Assembly: GCF_000001735.4 (NCBI RefSeq)
Contig: NC_003070.9
Span: forward strand, 23,483,971-23,547,970
Source: Arabidopsis thaliana
Lineage: Eukaryota > Streptophyta > Magnoliopsida > Brassicales > Brassicaceae
Reading direction: 5' to 3'
DNA: 64,000 bases
In this document: one piece after another, positions 33,801 through 47,386 of the stretch
How positions within the stretch are numbered: the first letter of the stretch is position 1
How the letters are laid out: each line of letters starts with the position of its first letter
The notes under the pieces: generated by a model
Database searches by the model: none
The model's input: the letters and a program-made list of their open reading frames with translations, nothing else
What the model was told of the DNA's origin: nothing
Translations under genes and position numbers: made by a program

Positions 33801-34807
33801 TGATTTGTATTTGCATGCAAATAGGATTGGATATCAGAAGGACAAAGAGGATTTGAGAATTCGAATGTAGCAAATCAATGCACTTACAGGTCAGTACCAT
33901 TGTCTAAAATTTCTTCTTCCTTTTGTGTCATTTAATGATTGGAGTAATAAAGTTACTATGTAGGTACAAGATCTATATAGAAGGGTATGCGTGGTCAGTG
34001 AGTGAGAAATACATATTAGCATGTGACTCAGTCACATTGATGGTGAAACCTTATTACTATGATTTCTTCTCAAGAACTCTTCAACCTCTCCAACACTATT
34101 GGCCCATTAGGGATAAAGATAAATGTAGATCCATCAAATTTGCTGTTGATTGGCTTAATAATCACACTCAAAAGGTACCCTTCTCCATCTTTTTTATAAT
34201 CTCTTTCTACATTATCTTACTTATATGAACATGATCATTTTTTTTTTCTGGATCTATTTATAGATATGTATAATACAATATCACATCAAACTAGTTCGTC
34301 AAAAATAATTAGGTTTTGAAGAAAAATAAAGGGTTTATCTGTATTATGCAAACAAAAGTATGTTGTATAGAATTTTTTGATAAATTCAATCACATATATA
34401 ACTTTGCCTACGATTTCATAGATTTATTTGATTTTCAGGCTCAAGAGATAGGAAGAGAAGCAAGTGAGTTCATGCAAAGAGATCTATCAATGGAAAATGT
34501 TTATGATTACATGTTCCATCTGTTGAATGAATACTCCAAGCTTCTTAAGTACAAGCCTCAAGTTCCAAAGAATAGTGTTGAGCTATGCACAGAAGCCTTG
34601 GTGTGCCCTTCTGAAGGGGAAGATGTTAATGGGGTTGATAAGAAATTTATGATAGGCTCTTTAGTTAGTAGGCCTCATGCTTCTGGCCCATGTTCACTTC
34701 CTCCTCCTTTTGATTCCAATGGTCTTGAGAAGTTCCATAGGAAGAAATTGAATCTCATCCGGCAAGTGGAGAAATGGGAAGACTCTTACTGGCAAAAGGT
34801 TCTGTAA
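31904..34807 (+). CDS. AT1G63420: KDELC/DUF821 O-glucosyltransferase-like protein, 578 aa
   Basis: Exons 31904-32065, 32154-32306, 32398-32978, 33525-33720, 33825-33889, 33964-34174 and 34439-34807; phases close to 578 codons plus stop. A type II membrane protein: cytosolic start, one membrane segment near residues 29-50 (LHVATLTLLLFLIAAGIAV), then a luminal stalk and a CAP10/KDELC-type domain (CPDYFKWIHEDLKPW, ARFxxxxxNGKVFVENY-like, DLMFDCDDRPV, WPEINI-like WQEINIREW, YKIYIEGYAWSVSEKYILACDS). Family members (POGLUT/KDELC in animals) glucosylate proteins in the secretory pathway; the plant substrate is not evident. Exon 2 is an in-frame copy of the start of exon 3: both encode CTSFLNQNRSGSCSRT-like segments. 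Exon 4 is taken to begin at 33525 because the stronger-looking CAG two codons on would give a stop. Confidence 0.88.
33766..33797. repeat. (TA)n microsatellite in intron
   Basis: 32 bases of alternating AT in the intron between exons 4 and 5 of the KDELC-like gene. Confidence 0.95.
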
Positions 34808-37800
34808 AGTGATATAATCTAAATTTGATGATCTAAGTTTAGTTGGGGATTTTTATAGTACCTTTTTTTATCTATTGGATAACGTTAGATTGATTATAAT
34901 TTTGAGGAATTAAAATTCTTTCTTATAAACAAATGAGATATGTACTATTTTCTAATAATTTACTTATCTTTCACTGACTTGACAAACAAATGCAAAGTTC
35001 ATTCAATATAAATCTTATAAGCATGATTAATTATCGAGTAATTGGAACAAATTGTTTATGAGAATAGTATCTTAAACTCACCATCATATGAAATAATATA
35101 TAAAATTTCAATAATTTGTCATGTCAAAAAAACTGTGATGTTAATATCGTATTAGCCATTTGGTACCAACTTGGTTACTAGTCGTCTTGGTGGAACAAAC
35201 GTGTATCGCCTCTCAGCCTATCTTATATACACACATGACACGATCATATGTACATATCATCATTAATTATCTAGTTATTTATTATTTACATATTAGTACA
35301 AAACATTTACTACTCTTTTACCGAAAATGATTTAATGATAAATTCTCCAAATGGATTTAATGGTTTAGTTGTCTTGCTGAATAGTCTATACTAATAAAGA
35401 GACTCACAAAAAAATAAAAAGATGATCAATTTTTCAAAAAACAGAACCCAATAAAACATCATCCTTTATAAATATTTTGAGATTTTTTTGATATACCCAA
35501 TATTTTGAGATTTTATCAATATGAAATTACTGTATGTGGTTTGTTCATTTCATTAAATGTCGTTTTCTCTTCACACAAGCACGGCGGCGGCGGTGAATAC
35601 TTTTGAGTTTAACTCAGATTTAAGATTTCTCTCATGCGAAAAAGATAGTGTAAGACTGATAAAAACTTAAAACACACATTTTAAAAAGAGAGAGTTAAAA
35701 CACATTAAAATCTGTTACAATTGATGTCAATGGTTAATACTACACTAGAAATACTAAAAAGAACATGTTAAGAAAATAGTAGCGTGTTGCACAAAAAGAA
35801 AAGAAAATGGTTGATCTAACACTGAAATAACTTCTTAAATTTCACGAACACTATAAAATTTGCAGATTAATAAAAGTTCAGTTATTAAGTTATATCAAAT
35901 TATTCCGAATGCGTGTAAAACCCACAATATTTGCATACCCGGTTTAGATCTAAACCCGAATACTGTACATATAAGCTCAAACCTTAATTTGAGATAACTG
36001 CTGACTTCCAAATTCTGCAACATTAAATTATTAAATCCATTGGAAAAAGGGTACTAATCCTTTGGTTAGAAAGTATGATTGAACAAGTGCCCCGTATTTA
36101 AATTTGATGTCATCACAAAGTTGTGTATTCATGATGGTTCTTATCAATTTCCCTTAGCATCTACTCAATGTTTGCTTGTAAGCATTGGGCGTGACGACAA
36201 GGGAACCTTCATGTCCAAACTGTAACAGAAGTGTATGTATATATTTAATTAGAAAATATTCTTAGTAATACGTTTTTATATCTTGATTATAAAAATTAAA
36301 AAAACAGTAGAAAGTATATACCATACGAATTTTAAGTGCATAAGCAGTCAAAACATAAACATAAATGATACAAGAGATCTAATCATCTAATGGGATGTCG
36401 ACAAGTCTTAGAAACAAATATGTGTGTACGTTTATATAACGAAATAAATATAACACGAAAATAACTTAGAAACAAACAAATTGGGACACGCATGGGTAAT
36501 TTGTCCCCTTCTCTTGTTTGTTGTTCAATTAATGAAGTTACGATCTCTTGAGGCCAATTATATAATTTATATAAAGACTTATTAAAAAAAATAAGAAACG
36601 TAGAATGTACTAGAAATAAACGAGGGGTTAGTTGGATTCATCTAAAAATGTTTATGTAGATTTTGTACCAAACATTAAAAATATATGTTGTGTAACTTTG
36701 TTGACAATTAAAAGAAATTATTTAATTGATAGAGTTGTTGAGCGTTGTATCTTTTAAACCATTTGATTTTCCCTACTTTATTGTGTTAATTTGCATAATG
36801 TTTTTTTCTAATATTCTGACATTATGTTTGATTTATTTCCATGAAACAACAATTGTTTCTAGAGAAAGCTTAATGGAGATTTTAGCTTTTTTTTGTTTTT
36901 TCTTCATTTAGTCCCACAACATCATAGTCATGATTTTTCGAACTTGTGAATTGTGATAGTTAATGATTCTAACTTCCAAGTGGTAACAATAAACCTAAAA
37001 TACGGAGAGTATTCGTCACGCGCTCCAAGCATAAGCTCGCATGATTGGTGGCGTAACTTTCATGGGACATTTTGTCTCTCACACTAAAAATAATAATTCT
37101 TGTAGCATACTATATTTAAATAGCTTATTATTATAATTGACAAATACGTATTATTTGAAGTTTGTTTATAGCCTTCACGATACTATTTTATTACAATGAA
37201 ATTGAATTTACTAACAAAATATAATTATTTTATATATTAGTATTGCATGTTAATATGTTGACCGTTGATTAAAATACAATTTAATGATCATAGCTGTGAT
37301 CTACAGTAGTACGGTATGTTGTAACAACAGCTTAGCAAGGCTCTAGATCACCGTAGTGGACTAGTAGACACTAGACACCGTGACCGTACCACGAAAAATA
37401 AATTCTCTTTATAAATTAAACGCACTATTATTTCAATGATTAGCAACAATATTATACTCTTAATTAGGAATCTTCCAACGAAATTTATTCATTTCTACCA
37501 TTATTCTAATGAGATGTTCTCTTCCATTTTACGTTCGAATAATAGTCTGTCCTATTATTAATTTTTTGAATATCTAAAAATTCACTACTAAAAAATTTAC
37601 CTCTTTCAAAAACTAGATCCACATTAAATTAGTGAAGAAAAATCTACGGCACACTATTTCCATCAGTAAAAATAAGGAAAGTTTTTCAAAAAAAAATATA
37701 TTAATATTTTAATCAAAACAAATATATTAATTATTATTTAATAGTTGAACTAATAATATGATGACATCTGTACAAATTTGATAAGAATAGTTTCTCAAAG

Positions 37801-38925
37801 TTTCTCCTCCGAAAAATTTAACTCTCCTTCTCTCCTACTTTTTCTCACCTCTCTCATATTTTTTTTTTTTGCTCTTACTACACAAATACCACATTAGTAT
37901 CTATAATTAATAAAGTTAATAAAAATCAGGTTCTAAAATAATTTTACTCTTACATAATAACGATGATATTGGAACATTACACTTGATGCACAATTTTTTT
38001 TGTATAAAATTTACATTTTATTTTAAAAGTAAAATAGCGATAATATATATTTGAATAACAATACAACGATTATCTTTTCAACAGATCATTTTTTTAACAC
38101 TAACAAATCATTTTTTAATTTACTGTATATTACAATTAAAATCTCATGCAAAAATACAGTTGTACATATGCCCCTAGATTCCTGATATAGAAAGATTTGG
38201 ATATTTCCTTATTATTAATTTGGTGTTAAGCTTTGCCACATGATTGATGTATATATATTATTAATATAGATAAATATATTTCTCACTTATATAAATGAAT
38301 AGAAAATCGATCTAAAAACTAAACAAACATTCATGTAAAAAAAACATCCATAATTCAGAATATTTAAAAACAACTCAGAGTCACATAAAGTTGCCCAAAG
38401 TAAAAGAAATAAAAAGATAAAGAGGATGAGAACATTCTTCCTTTCTGTGATATTTTTTATTTAAATTGTATATTTTCATAGCTATTTTTATTCTATAAAA
38501 AAATTAAAGCTCATTTTTCCCCTCCAACAAGGAAAAACAAAAACCTGTCTTTGAATCCAAGTCTCTCTCTCTCTCTCTTTCTCGCCACACTTCATCATCT
38601 CTGCTACTTTTTTTTTGTTCTCGTCTCAGTGAGTTTTCTTTGATAGGTTTATTGCTAAATCAATCAAATAATCTTGTCCAGTTTCACTTCTCTTTTACCA
38701 TTTCCTTGTTCCATTCTTCAGCTTCTCTCTCTCTCGCTCTTTACTTTACTAAACTTGGTCTCTTCTTGAGCTTATACATCTCATTTCTGCAGAGAGTACT
38801 TGTCAAAGAAAGTTGTCGTCTTTCTCCAGATTCTTCTTGAGCTTATACTGTTGATCATCCGTGAAAGAATCTAGGTTCCGCTTCTTTTTTAATGAGCCGA
38901 ATTTGAAGGAATCTTTCAACAGACG
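34808..38925. other. Long AT-rich intergenic region
   Basis: About 4.1 kb without a gene I can support. Open frames are short and lack domains or splice context. The last 400 bp is the promoter and leader of the LRR receptor gene, with a pyrimidine-rich CTCTCTCTCT tract near 38563-38580, typical of a plant Y-patch/leader. Confidence 0.5.
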
Positions 38926-41900
38926 ATGAGATCGAAGTATTTTTGTTCGTTAGCTCTTGTTCTTGGTCTCTTCTTCGTTTCTTGTGATGGGTTTGCCTCT
39001 AATGAAGGTAAAACTATTTGTTAATCTCTTTGTTTTGTGTTACTTTTCTTAAACCCAGATCTCAGATTTCAATTGTTTTCTCGCTTGTGTTAGGTTTACT
39101 AAGAAAATGCTAGATAAAGCTCATACCTTTTTAGATTCTTCAGTCTCCATGAATCTCTCTGTGAACAACTTTCTAACTTAACTTGAACAGAGTTGGGATT
39201 AGTGTAGAATCTTAATCAACCTGAAAAAGTTTTATCTTTTTAATGGATAAGATCAGAAGAATCTGTGAAGTTAAAGCTTTTAATTCAAGGTCTGATCATA
39301 TAAATCATCTAATAGATTTATGGATCTTCTGCTCTGTTTTTGTTAGTTCAAGCACTTAGAAGATTCAAGGAAGCTATCTATGAGGACCCTTTGCTAGTTA
39401 TGTCTAATTGGAATGACCCCAATTCAGATCCTTGTGATTGGACCGGCATTTATTGCTCTCCATCTAAAGATCATGTTATCAAGATGTAAGAATCTTTCAT
39501 CTTTTCTTCTTTCTCTTGCGTTTACTTATTCTTGTATAGTATCTGCAGAATCAGTTGTTTATGAGTGGTTTAGGATGAAGTTGGCTTGAGCTTATAGCTT
39601 GTGGATCTTCTTTTCGTGCAGAAATATATCCGCTTCATCGATAAAAGGGTTTCTTGCGCCGGAATTGGGTCAAATAACGTACCTGCAGGAACTGTACGGT
39701 TTCATCTCTTTCACAAATATGTAGTTTGATGCATTGAGTTTGATGCATCTCATTAACATCATTAAAATGCTTCTGTAGAATCCTACATGGGAACATTCTA
39801 ATAGGGACAATACCTAAGGAGATAGGAAACTTAAAGAATCTCAAAATCTTGGACTTGGGAAACAATCATCTTATGGGACCGATCCCTGCAGAGATCGGGA
39901 GTTTGTCCGGCATCATGATAATGTAATAAAGATTCATCTTTTTCGCAGTCAAAGTGATGCTTTCATATCTTATTAACAGATGAGTTGTTGAGACGACAGT
40001 TTTTCTTTTCACATTTTACAGCAACCTTCAGTCCAATGGTTTGACTGGAAAGTTGCCTGCAGAGCTCGGTAACTTGAAGTACCTTAGAGAACTTCATATT
40101 GACAGGAATAGGCTTCAAGGAAGTCTTCTTGTTGCTGGAGCATCGGGCTATCAGTCGAAAGTGTAAGTTTAATAGCTCAAGAAGCCAAAAATGAAACACT
40201 ATGTGACTTCTGTCTATGATGGCAATGTTAATCGGGTTTTGTTTATTCAATTTATTTAGGTATTCTTCAAATTCAAGTGCAAACATCGCTGGTTTGTGCA
40301 AATCTTTAAAAGTAGCTGACTTTTCATACAACTTTTTCGTGGGAAATATTCCAAAATGTTTAGAAAACCTTCCAAGGTATTCTATCATCTATGCTGTCTT
40401 TTGGAACTCTCTAAGTCTTCAATTTAGTCTTAGAAATGCTCTTTTGTGGTCACTAGGACGAGCTTTCAAGGGAACTGCATGCAAAACAAGGATCTTAAGC
40501 ATAGATCTTCTTCCCAATGCGGTGTGTAAGATAGAATAATTTTCACTTTATCGACATACATGTTCAATTAGTCTTGGTTTTCTGAATGTTATCCCTGTTG
40601 CAGCTAATGCACAACTGGTCAAAACTCATGGAAGCCCGAGCGCTGCTCCTAAGCACCAATCAGCTCAAATGGTGGCTAAGCACCATAGAGCATCAAAACC
40701 TAAATGGCTTCTAGCTCTTGAGATAGTCACAGGGTCAATGGTTGGTTTGCTCCTTCTGGTTGCACTTTTCTCTGCAGTTCACCGCTGGAACAATAGATCA
40801 ACTCTCATCATTCCTTGGAAGAAATCTTCAAGTGAAAAGGAAAAGTTCACAGTCTACGTAGGTTAGAATCTTTCCTAATTCTTTACCTTCCAATGTAGAA
40901 TCCATGGAGCAAAGAACTAAAAAAACGTGGCATGTTTTTATTTTAACTACAGATTCTGAAATGCTGAAGGATGTTTCGAGATTAACAAGACAAGAGCTCG
41001 AAGTGGCGTGTGAAGACTTTAGCAACATCATTGGTTTATCAGCAGATAGTCAGATCTATAAAGGAACGCTGAAAGGTGGGTCTGAGATTGCGGTGATCTC
41101 TCTTTGTGTAAAGGAAGAAGATTGGACTGGATATCTTGAGCTCTATTTCCAGAGAGAGGTAGCTTCCTCTCATGTTATCATCATCACCAAGCCACTTGGA
41201 TTGAACAATCTTTAAACATATCCTCCTTTTTTCTGAGATTTTAAATCCATCTCCTCACTGTTTCAGGTTGCAGATTTGGCTAGATTAAACCACGAGAACA
41301 CAGCGAAATTACTTGGATATTGCAAAGAGATCTCACCATTTACAAGAATGCTTGTTTTTGAGTATGCATCAAACGGAACACTATATGAGCACCTTCACTG
41401 TAAATAGTCTAACTTACCTCAGAGCTTTGTTGCATCATCCTGTATTGTTTTAGCTAGATAACATTTTTATGTGAAATATTTTGATGCAGACGGGGAAGCG
41501 GCGTTAGTATCGTGGGCAAGACGGATGAAGATTGTTATAGGCATCGCACGTGGTCTCAAGTACCTTCATATGGAACTTGATCCTCCGTTTACAATCTCTG
41601 AGCTGAGCTCAAACGCAATTTATCTCACAGAAGATTTTACTCCCAAGGTAAAGTAAAGTGAGACCTGCTTGTTATCTGAGTAATACAATTAGCTAAGCTA
41701 AGCTTTATGTTCACATTCTTTCTTTTTTCTGACTTTCTCTGATGCAGCTGGTTGATTTCGAATGCTGGAAGACAATTCTTGCAAGATCAGAAAAGAATTT
41801 GAGAAATATTAGTAGCCAGGGTTCGATATGTGTACTCCCAAACGGAATGGAGAGCCGATATCTTGATGTGTCGGGTAATATCTATGCATTCGGGATTCTT

Positions 41901-42481
41901 TTGCTGGAAATTGTCAGTGGAAGACCTCCTTATTGCAAAGACAAAGGATTCTTAATTGAATGGGTAAGACAAAAACAACTCAGTTTCTCTAAACACTTGA
42001 AACTGAGTTACTTCCTCCTCCTCTTTTTTCACCATTTATATCAAAAACTTTGTTACTGTTAGCCTAGTAGGAATGGAGTCGTCTGTTCAGGGAGAGACGA
42101 GTTTTCGTCTGGATGTGGAAGTCTTGACCTTGTTCACATGTTTAGTTATATCGCACCTCAAATGTGGTTTTTGTGGCAAAAGTTTTGAATTTGAAACGTA
42201 TCTATTGCATTTTGCAGGCAAAGGAGTTCCTTGAAGCACCAGAGGCAATGTCGGGATTGGTGGATCCAGAGCTGAAACATTTTAACCAAGAAGATCTTGA
42301 GACGGTATGCGAAGTGGCTAGCCAATGCTTGAACCGGGACCCAACCAACAACAACAACAATCACAACAAGCCCTCAGTGCAAGAGCTATGCGAGACATTG
42401 GAGAGCAGAATCAGTCTGTCTATTTCAGCGGAGCTTAGATCATCTTCTTTGGCTTGGGCCGAGCTGGCGCTTGACTCGTGA
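38926..42481 (+). CDS. AT1G63430: LRR receptor-like pseudokinase, 664 aa
   Basis: Thirteen exons: 38926-39007, 39347-39485, 39622-39693, 39779-39922, 40022-40162, 40260-40376, 40457-40521, 40604-40861, 40953-41158, 41267-41399, 41490-41647, 41748-41963 and 42218-42481; phases close to 664 codons. Signal peptide (FCSLALVLGLFFVSC), an LRRNT-like cap (WNDPNSDPCDWTGIYC), a few LRRs one per small exon (IPKEIGNLKNLKILDLGNN), a juxtamembrane region, a membrane segment near residues 285-308, and a kinase-like domain. Catalytic residues are missing: beta-3 reads IAVISLC where VAVKxLC is expected, the HRD loop is replaced by PPFTISELSSNAIYL, and DFG is DFE. It is therefore a pseudokinase of the LRR-VI type, likely a co-receptor or scaffold. 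The exon structure is intact, so it is not a pseudogene. Confidence 0.92.
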
Positions 42482-43684
42482 TGAGAATGATGAAAGGAAA
42501 GAAAACGAGTGTTGAATGATGCAATGCTAACTAACTAAAAACCAAACTCTCAACTCTGTAAATCAATCGACTGATTACAACATTTGATATTGTTTTTTTT
42601 TGCTCTGATCTTGACGAGTGTGTCTGTGTTCTTGATTAGTTTTGAGTTTTGGGTGGTTCAAAGTGTTTGTAAATGAAGAGATGAACATAGTTTCTGAAAG
42701 ATTTTCTCTATTATTTGAAAATCTATGAGAGGTTGAAGAATGTTAATGTAGTGTGTTTGGATCTAACCTTTAATCTTATATTATATAGAGCATTGTATCT
42801 ATTGTTTGACATGATTAGTCTCATTGGAAAAAGCTTCAAGGCAATCAATTTGAGATCAATATCAGTCTCAGACAAGTGTTTGCGGACCAAGAAGAAGAAG
42901 AAACGTAGTTGAAGTTCATAAATCATAATGCATGGATCAACTTAATAAAAGGCCCACATTTAGCCTCGTATCAGTCTAAATGGGCCACACAAGTCAATAG
43001 GCCCATTTATCAATGCTTTGACTGTTTTCAATCTTCAATTTTGGTATGACTTCTTCTTACGAGGTTGAGTGCCATAAAAGATTAGACAGACACGTAAAAT
43101 AGATTCCATTTTACCTTTAGTTAAAACAGATATGGATTAGCCAAGTTTCGTTAGTATATTGTCATATTATTTTATTGAAACAGAAAAAAACAAGTAAAGA
43201 TTACTTAATCATTCTTAATCAGGCCTGTTCTTAATTATCAAAAAAAAAAAAAGATTACTTCATCATGTCGTAATAATATCACTAATCAATCCTTTTTTTT
43301 TTGTCATCACTAATCAATCCATTTTTTTAGCGAACCTTAAAGTCAAAGGTGTTGTTACTTTGGACGATTAAATTTGAATTATATAATTTAAAAGAAAATT
43401 GGAATTTAATCTGTTGAGGTTGAAATTCTCTCTTTTTATATATGGCGGTTGAAATTTAAAAGTAAAGTATTGTTTGGTAGGGCCCTATAGTTTAAACATT
43501 TACAAATCGGCCCACACATTTTTGTCATTTTAGATGTCGTAAACCGCTTTCCCTCGTCTTCGTTCCAATTTAAAAAGCAAAACAATTTCAAAAAGTCTCA
43601 TCATTTCCCATAAACCTAAAAGCTTTTTAAAAACTCAAATTCGATACGAGAAGAACAAGATTCGCGCACAAGACGATCGATTAC
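42482..43684. promoter_or_regulatory. HMA5 upstream region with site II motifs
   Basis: Contains GGCCCA/TGGGCC at about 42951, 42989 and 43011 and again near 43512 (site II/TCP-type). The first 250 bp is the 3' UTR of the receptor gene. No clear copper-response (GTAC-rich) cluster seen. No other gene. Confidence 0.4.
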
Positions 43685-46600
43685 ATGGCGACGAAGCTTT
43701 TGTCGCTTACATGCATAAGGAAAGAGAGATTCAGCGAGCGTTACCCTCTGGTGCGGAAGCACCTTACCAGGTCTCGCGACGGCGGCGGAGGATCATCGTC
43801 GGAGACGGCGGCTTTTGAGATCGATGATCCGATTTCCAGGGCGGTTTTTCAAGTGTTAGGAATGACTTGCTCTGCTTGCGCTGGATCTGTTGAAAAGGCT
43901 ATCAAGCGTCTCCCTGGAATTCACGATGCTGTCATCGATGCTCTGAATAATCGTGCTCAGATTCTGTTTTACCCTAACTCTGTCGATGTAAGCTATGATA
44001 TTCTCTCGAATCTCGGTTGAATTGTTTCTGAGAAGACTTGATTTGGGATTTAGGTTTTCTTTTTCTGTGTAATTGTGGATTTATAGGTGGAGACAATTCG
44101 TGAGACTATTGAGGATGCTGGATTTGAAGCATCGTTGATCGAAAATGAAGCGAATGAGAGGTCGAGACAAGTTTGTAGAATAAGAATTAATGGTATGACT
44201 TGTACTTCGTGTTCTTCAACAATCGAAAGAGTTTTGCAATCGGTTAATGGTGTACAAAGAGCACATGTGGCTTTAGCAATTGAAGAAGCTGAGATTCATT
44301 ATGATCCTAGACTCTCGAGCTATGATAGACTATTGGAGGAGATAGAAAATGCTGGTTTTGAAGCTGTGCTTATAAGTACAGGCGAGGATGTGAGCAAGAT
44401 TGATTTGAAGATTGATGGTGAGCTTACTGATGAATCCATGAAGGTTATTGAAAGGTCGCTTGAAGCACTTCCTGGTGTTCAAAGTGTTGAGATCAGCCAT
44501 GGAACTGATAAGATATCTGTATTGTACAAACCTGATGTGACGGGGCCGAGGAATTTCATTCAGGTGATTGAGTCTACTGTCTTTGGTCATAGTGGTCACA
44601 TCAAGGCAACAATATTCTCAGAGGGAGGGGTAGGCAGAGAATCTCAAAAGCAAGGGGAGATTAAGCAGTATTATAAGTCGTTTCTCTGGAGTTTGGTTTT
44701 TACAGTACCGGTGTTTTTGACAGCCATGGTCTTTATGTATATCCCTGGAATTAAAGATTTGCTCATGTTTAAGGTCATCAATATGCTCACCGTTGGAGAA
44801 ATCATAAGGTGTGTTTTGGCTACTCCTGTCCAGTTTGTCATTGGTTGGAGATTTTATACTGGCTCTTACAAGGCTTTACGCCGAGGATCGGCTAATATGG
44901 ATGTTCTGATTGCTCTGGGGACAAATGCAGCTTATTTCTATTCATTATACACAGTGTTGAGAGCTGCAACATCTCCTGATTTCAAGGGAGTAGATTTCTT
45001 TGAGACTAGTGCCATGCTCATTTCCTTTATCATACTAGGAAAATATTTGGAGGTTATGGCTAAAGGAAAAACATCTCAAGCGATCGCAAAGCTTATGAAC
45101 TTGGCACCCGACACTGCGATATTGTTGAGTTTGGACAAGGAAGGGAATGTGACTGGTGAAGAGGAGATTGATGGTCGATTGATACAGAAGAATGACGTGA
45201 TCAAAATTGTTCCTGGTGCTAAAGTAGCTTCAGATGGTTATGTCATATGGGGACAAAGTCATGTGAATGAAAGTATGATCACTGGAGAGGCTAGGCCAGT
45301 GGCAAAGAGAAAGGGTGATACAGTTATAGGAGGCACTTTGAACGAGAATGGTGTTCTGCATGTTAAGGTTACAAGGGTTGGTTCAGAGAGTGCTCTTGCT
45401 CAGATTGTTCGACTTGTTGAGTCCGCACAACTGGCCAAAGCTCCAGTACAGAAGTTGGCTGATCGGATTTCCAAGTTCTTTGTTCCTCTTGTGAGTAATC
45501 TGACCAGTTGATAAACAAATTATTTAGTCTTTTAGAGGCACAACTATTTTTTAAACTCACTGGATTATAATGTTGAAGGTAATTTTCCTCTCGTTCTCAA
45601 CTTGGCTTGCCTGGTTCTTAGCTGGGAAACTGCATTGGTACCCTGAATCCTGGATACCTTCTTCGATGGATAGCTTTGAGCTAGCTCTTCAGTTCGGGAT
45701 CTCTGTCATGGTCATAGCTTGTCCATGTGCTCTTGGGCTGGCTACTCCAACTGCTGTTATGGTTGGTACTGGGGTTGGTGCATCCCAAGGTGTGCTGATA
45801 AAGGGTGGCCAAGCCCTAGAAAGAGCACACAAGGTTAGTTTAGTGTGCAGTAACTTGGTCTATGGCTTTGTAAACTTACTATACTGTATATACTTTACTC
45901 AGGTTCTCTGGATCATTTCTTTTCTGAAATGGTGAAACCTGACAGTTTCAATGACGGTGTAGGTAAATTGCATTGTCTTTGACAAGACAGGAACTCTCAC
46001 GATGGGGAAGCCCGTTGTTGTGAAAACAAAGCTCCTGAAAAACATGGTACTTCGAGAGTTCTATGAACTTGTTGCTGCAACTGAGGTAAACTTTTGGAAA
46101 CTCCTGGCCTACATCAAAAGTAATATTACTATGTTGATGCTATTTTGTTTATCAGGTAAACAGTGAGCATCCGTTAGCAAAGGCCATTGTCGAGTACGCG
46201 AAGAAATTCAGAGACGACGAAGAGAACCCTGCCTGGCCAGAAGCCTGTGATTTTGTGTCCATCACTGGAAAGGGAGTGAAAGCCACCGTTAAAGGTAGAG
46301 AGATTATGGTGGGGAACAAGAATCTGATGAATGATCATAAAGTTATTATTCCAGATGATGCTGAAGAGTTGCTAGCTGACTCTGAAGATATGGCCCAGAC
46401 CGGAATTCTTGTCTCCATAAACAGTGAACTGATTGGAGTTTTGTCTGTTTCGGATCCTCTAAAACCGAGTGCTCGAGAAGCCATCTCCATTCTAAAATCC
46501 ATGAATATCAAAAGCATCATGGTAACTGGTGACAACTGGGGAACAGCAAACTCAATTGCTAGAGAAGTCGGTATCGACTCTGTTATCGCAGAAGCTAAAC

Positions 46601-47139
46601 CTGAGCAAAAAGCAGAGAAAGTCAAGGAATTACAGGTACTTGAGTAAAAGCTCCACACTAAATGTTAAAAAGTTCACATATATGGAATTGATAAAAGCAA
46701 TGAATATATATTGCAGGCTGCGGGACATGTTGTGGCAATGGTAGGTGACGGAATCAATGACTCACCGGCTCTCGTGGCAGCGGATGTAGGTATGGCGATA
46801 GGTGCAGGAACAGACATTGCTATAGAAGCAGCGGATATAGTTCTGATGAAAAGCAACTTAGAAGATGTGATCACAGCCATTGATCTTTCAAGGAAAACGT
46901 TCTCAAGAATCCGTCTCAACTACGTATGGGCTCTCGGGTATAACCTCATGGGGATACCGATCGCTGCGGGAGTGCTTTTCCCAGGGACACGTTTCAGGTT
47001 GCCTCCATGGATTGCAGGTGCTGCAATGGCTGCTTCTTCTGTTAGTGTTGTGTGTTGCTCTCTCTTGCTTAAGAACTACAAGCGACCTAAGAAGCTTGAT
47101 CATCTGGAGATTCGGGAGATTCAGGTGGAGCGAGTTTAA
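43685..47139 (+). CDS. HMA5: Copper-transporting P1B-type ATPase HMA5, 995 aa
   Basis: Six exons: 43685-43987, 44087-45490, 45579-45833, 45963-46085, 46156-46635 and 46717-47139; all junctions phase 0; total 995 codons, the known HMA5 length. Two N-terminal metal-binding HMA domains with CxxC (GMTCSAC near residue 61, GMTCTSC near 139) precede a third HMA-like unit that lacks the cysteines. Then come eight membrane helices with the A-domain TGEA, the CPC ion-site motif in [11 protein letters not shown] near 617, the phosphorylation site DKTGT at 661, SEHPL near 700, GDNWGTAN and GDGINDSPA near 865. HMA5 exports Cu(I) from root cells to the xylem and detoxifies copper, working with ATX1-type chaperones. 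This locus is AT1G63440. Everything needed for function is present. Confidence 0.97.
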
Positions 47140-47386
47140 AAAATTGAACTAAACCGAGTACCGGTTATTGAATTTGATGAACCAATAAACAAACCGTACA
47201 GTAAGTTTCCACTCCTTATCTAGAATTTAAGTCCATGAACTAATAATTGATTTACTTTGCCTCCATATTTTCGTTGCTTCCCTTTTTCCTATTTGGAAAA
47301 GGAAAATATTTGCCTTATTATAAGACAAGAGCAGAGAGGACACAAATAAAGATAAGAAGATTAGGATTATACTTTGAAACGTGATA

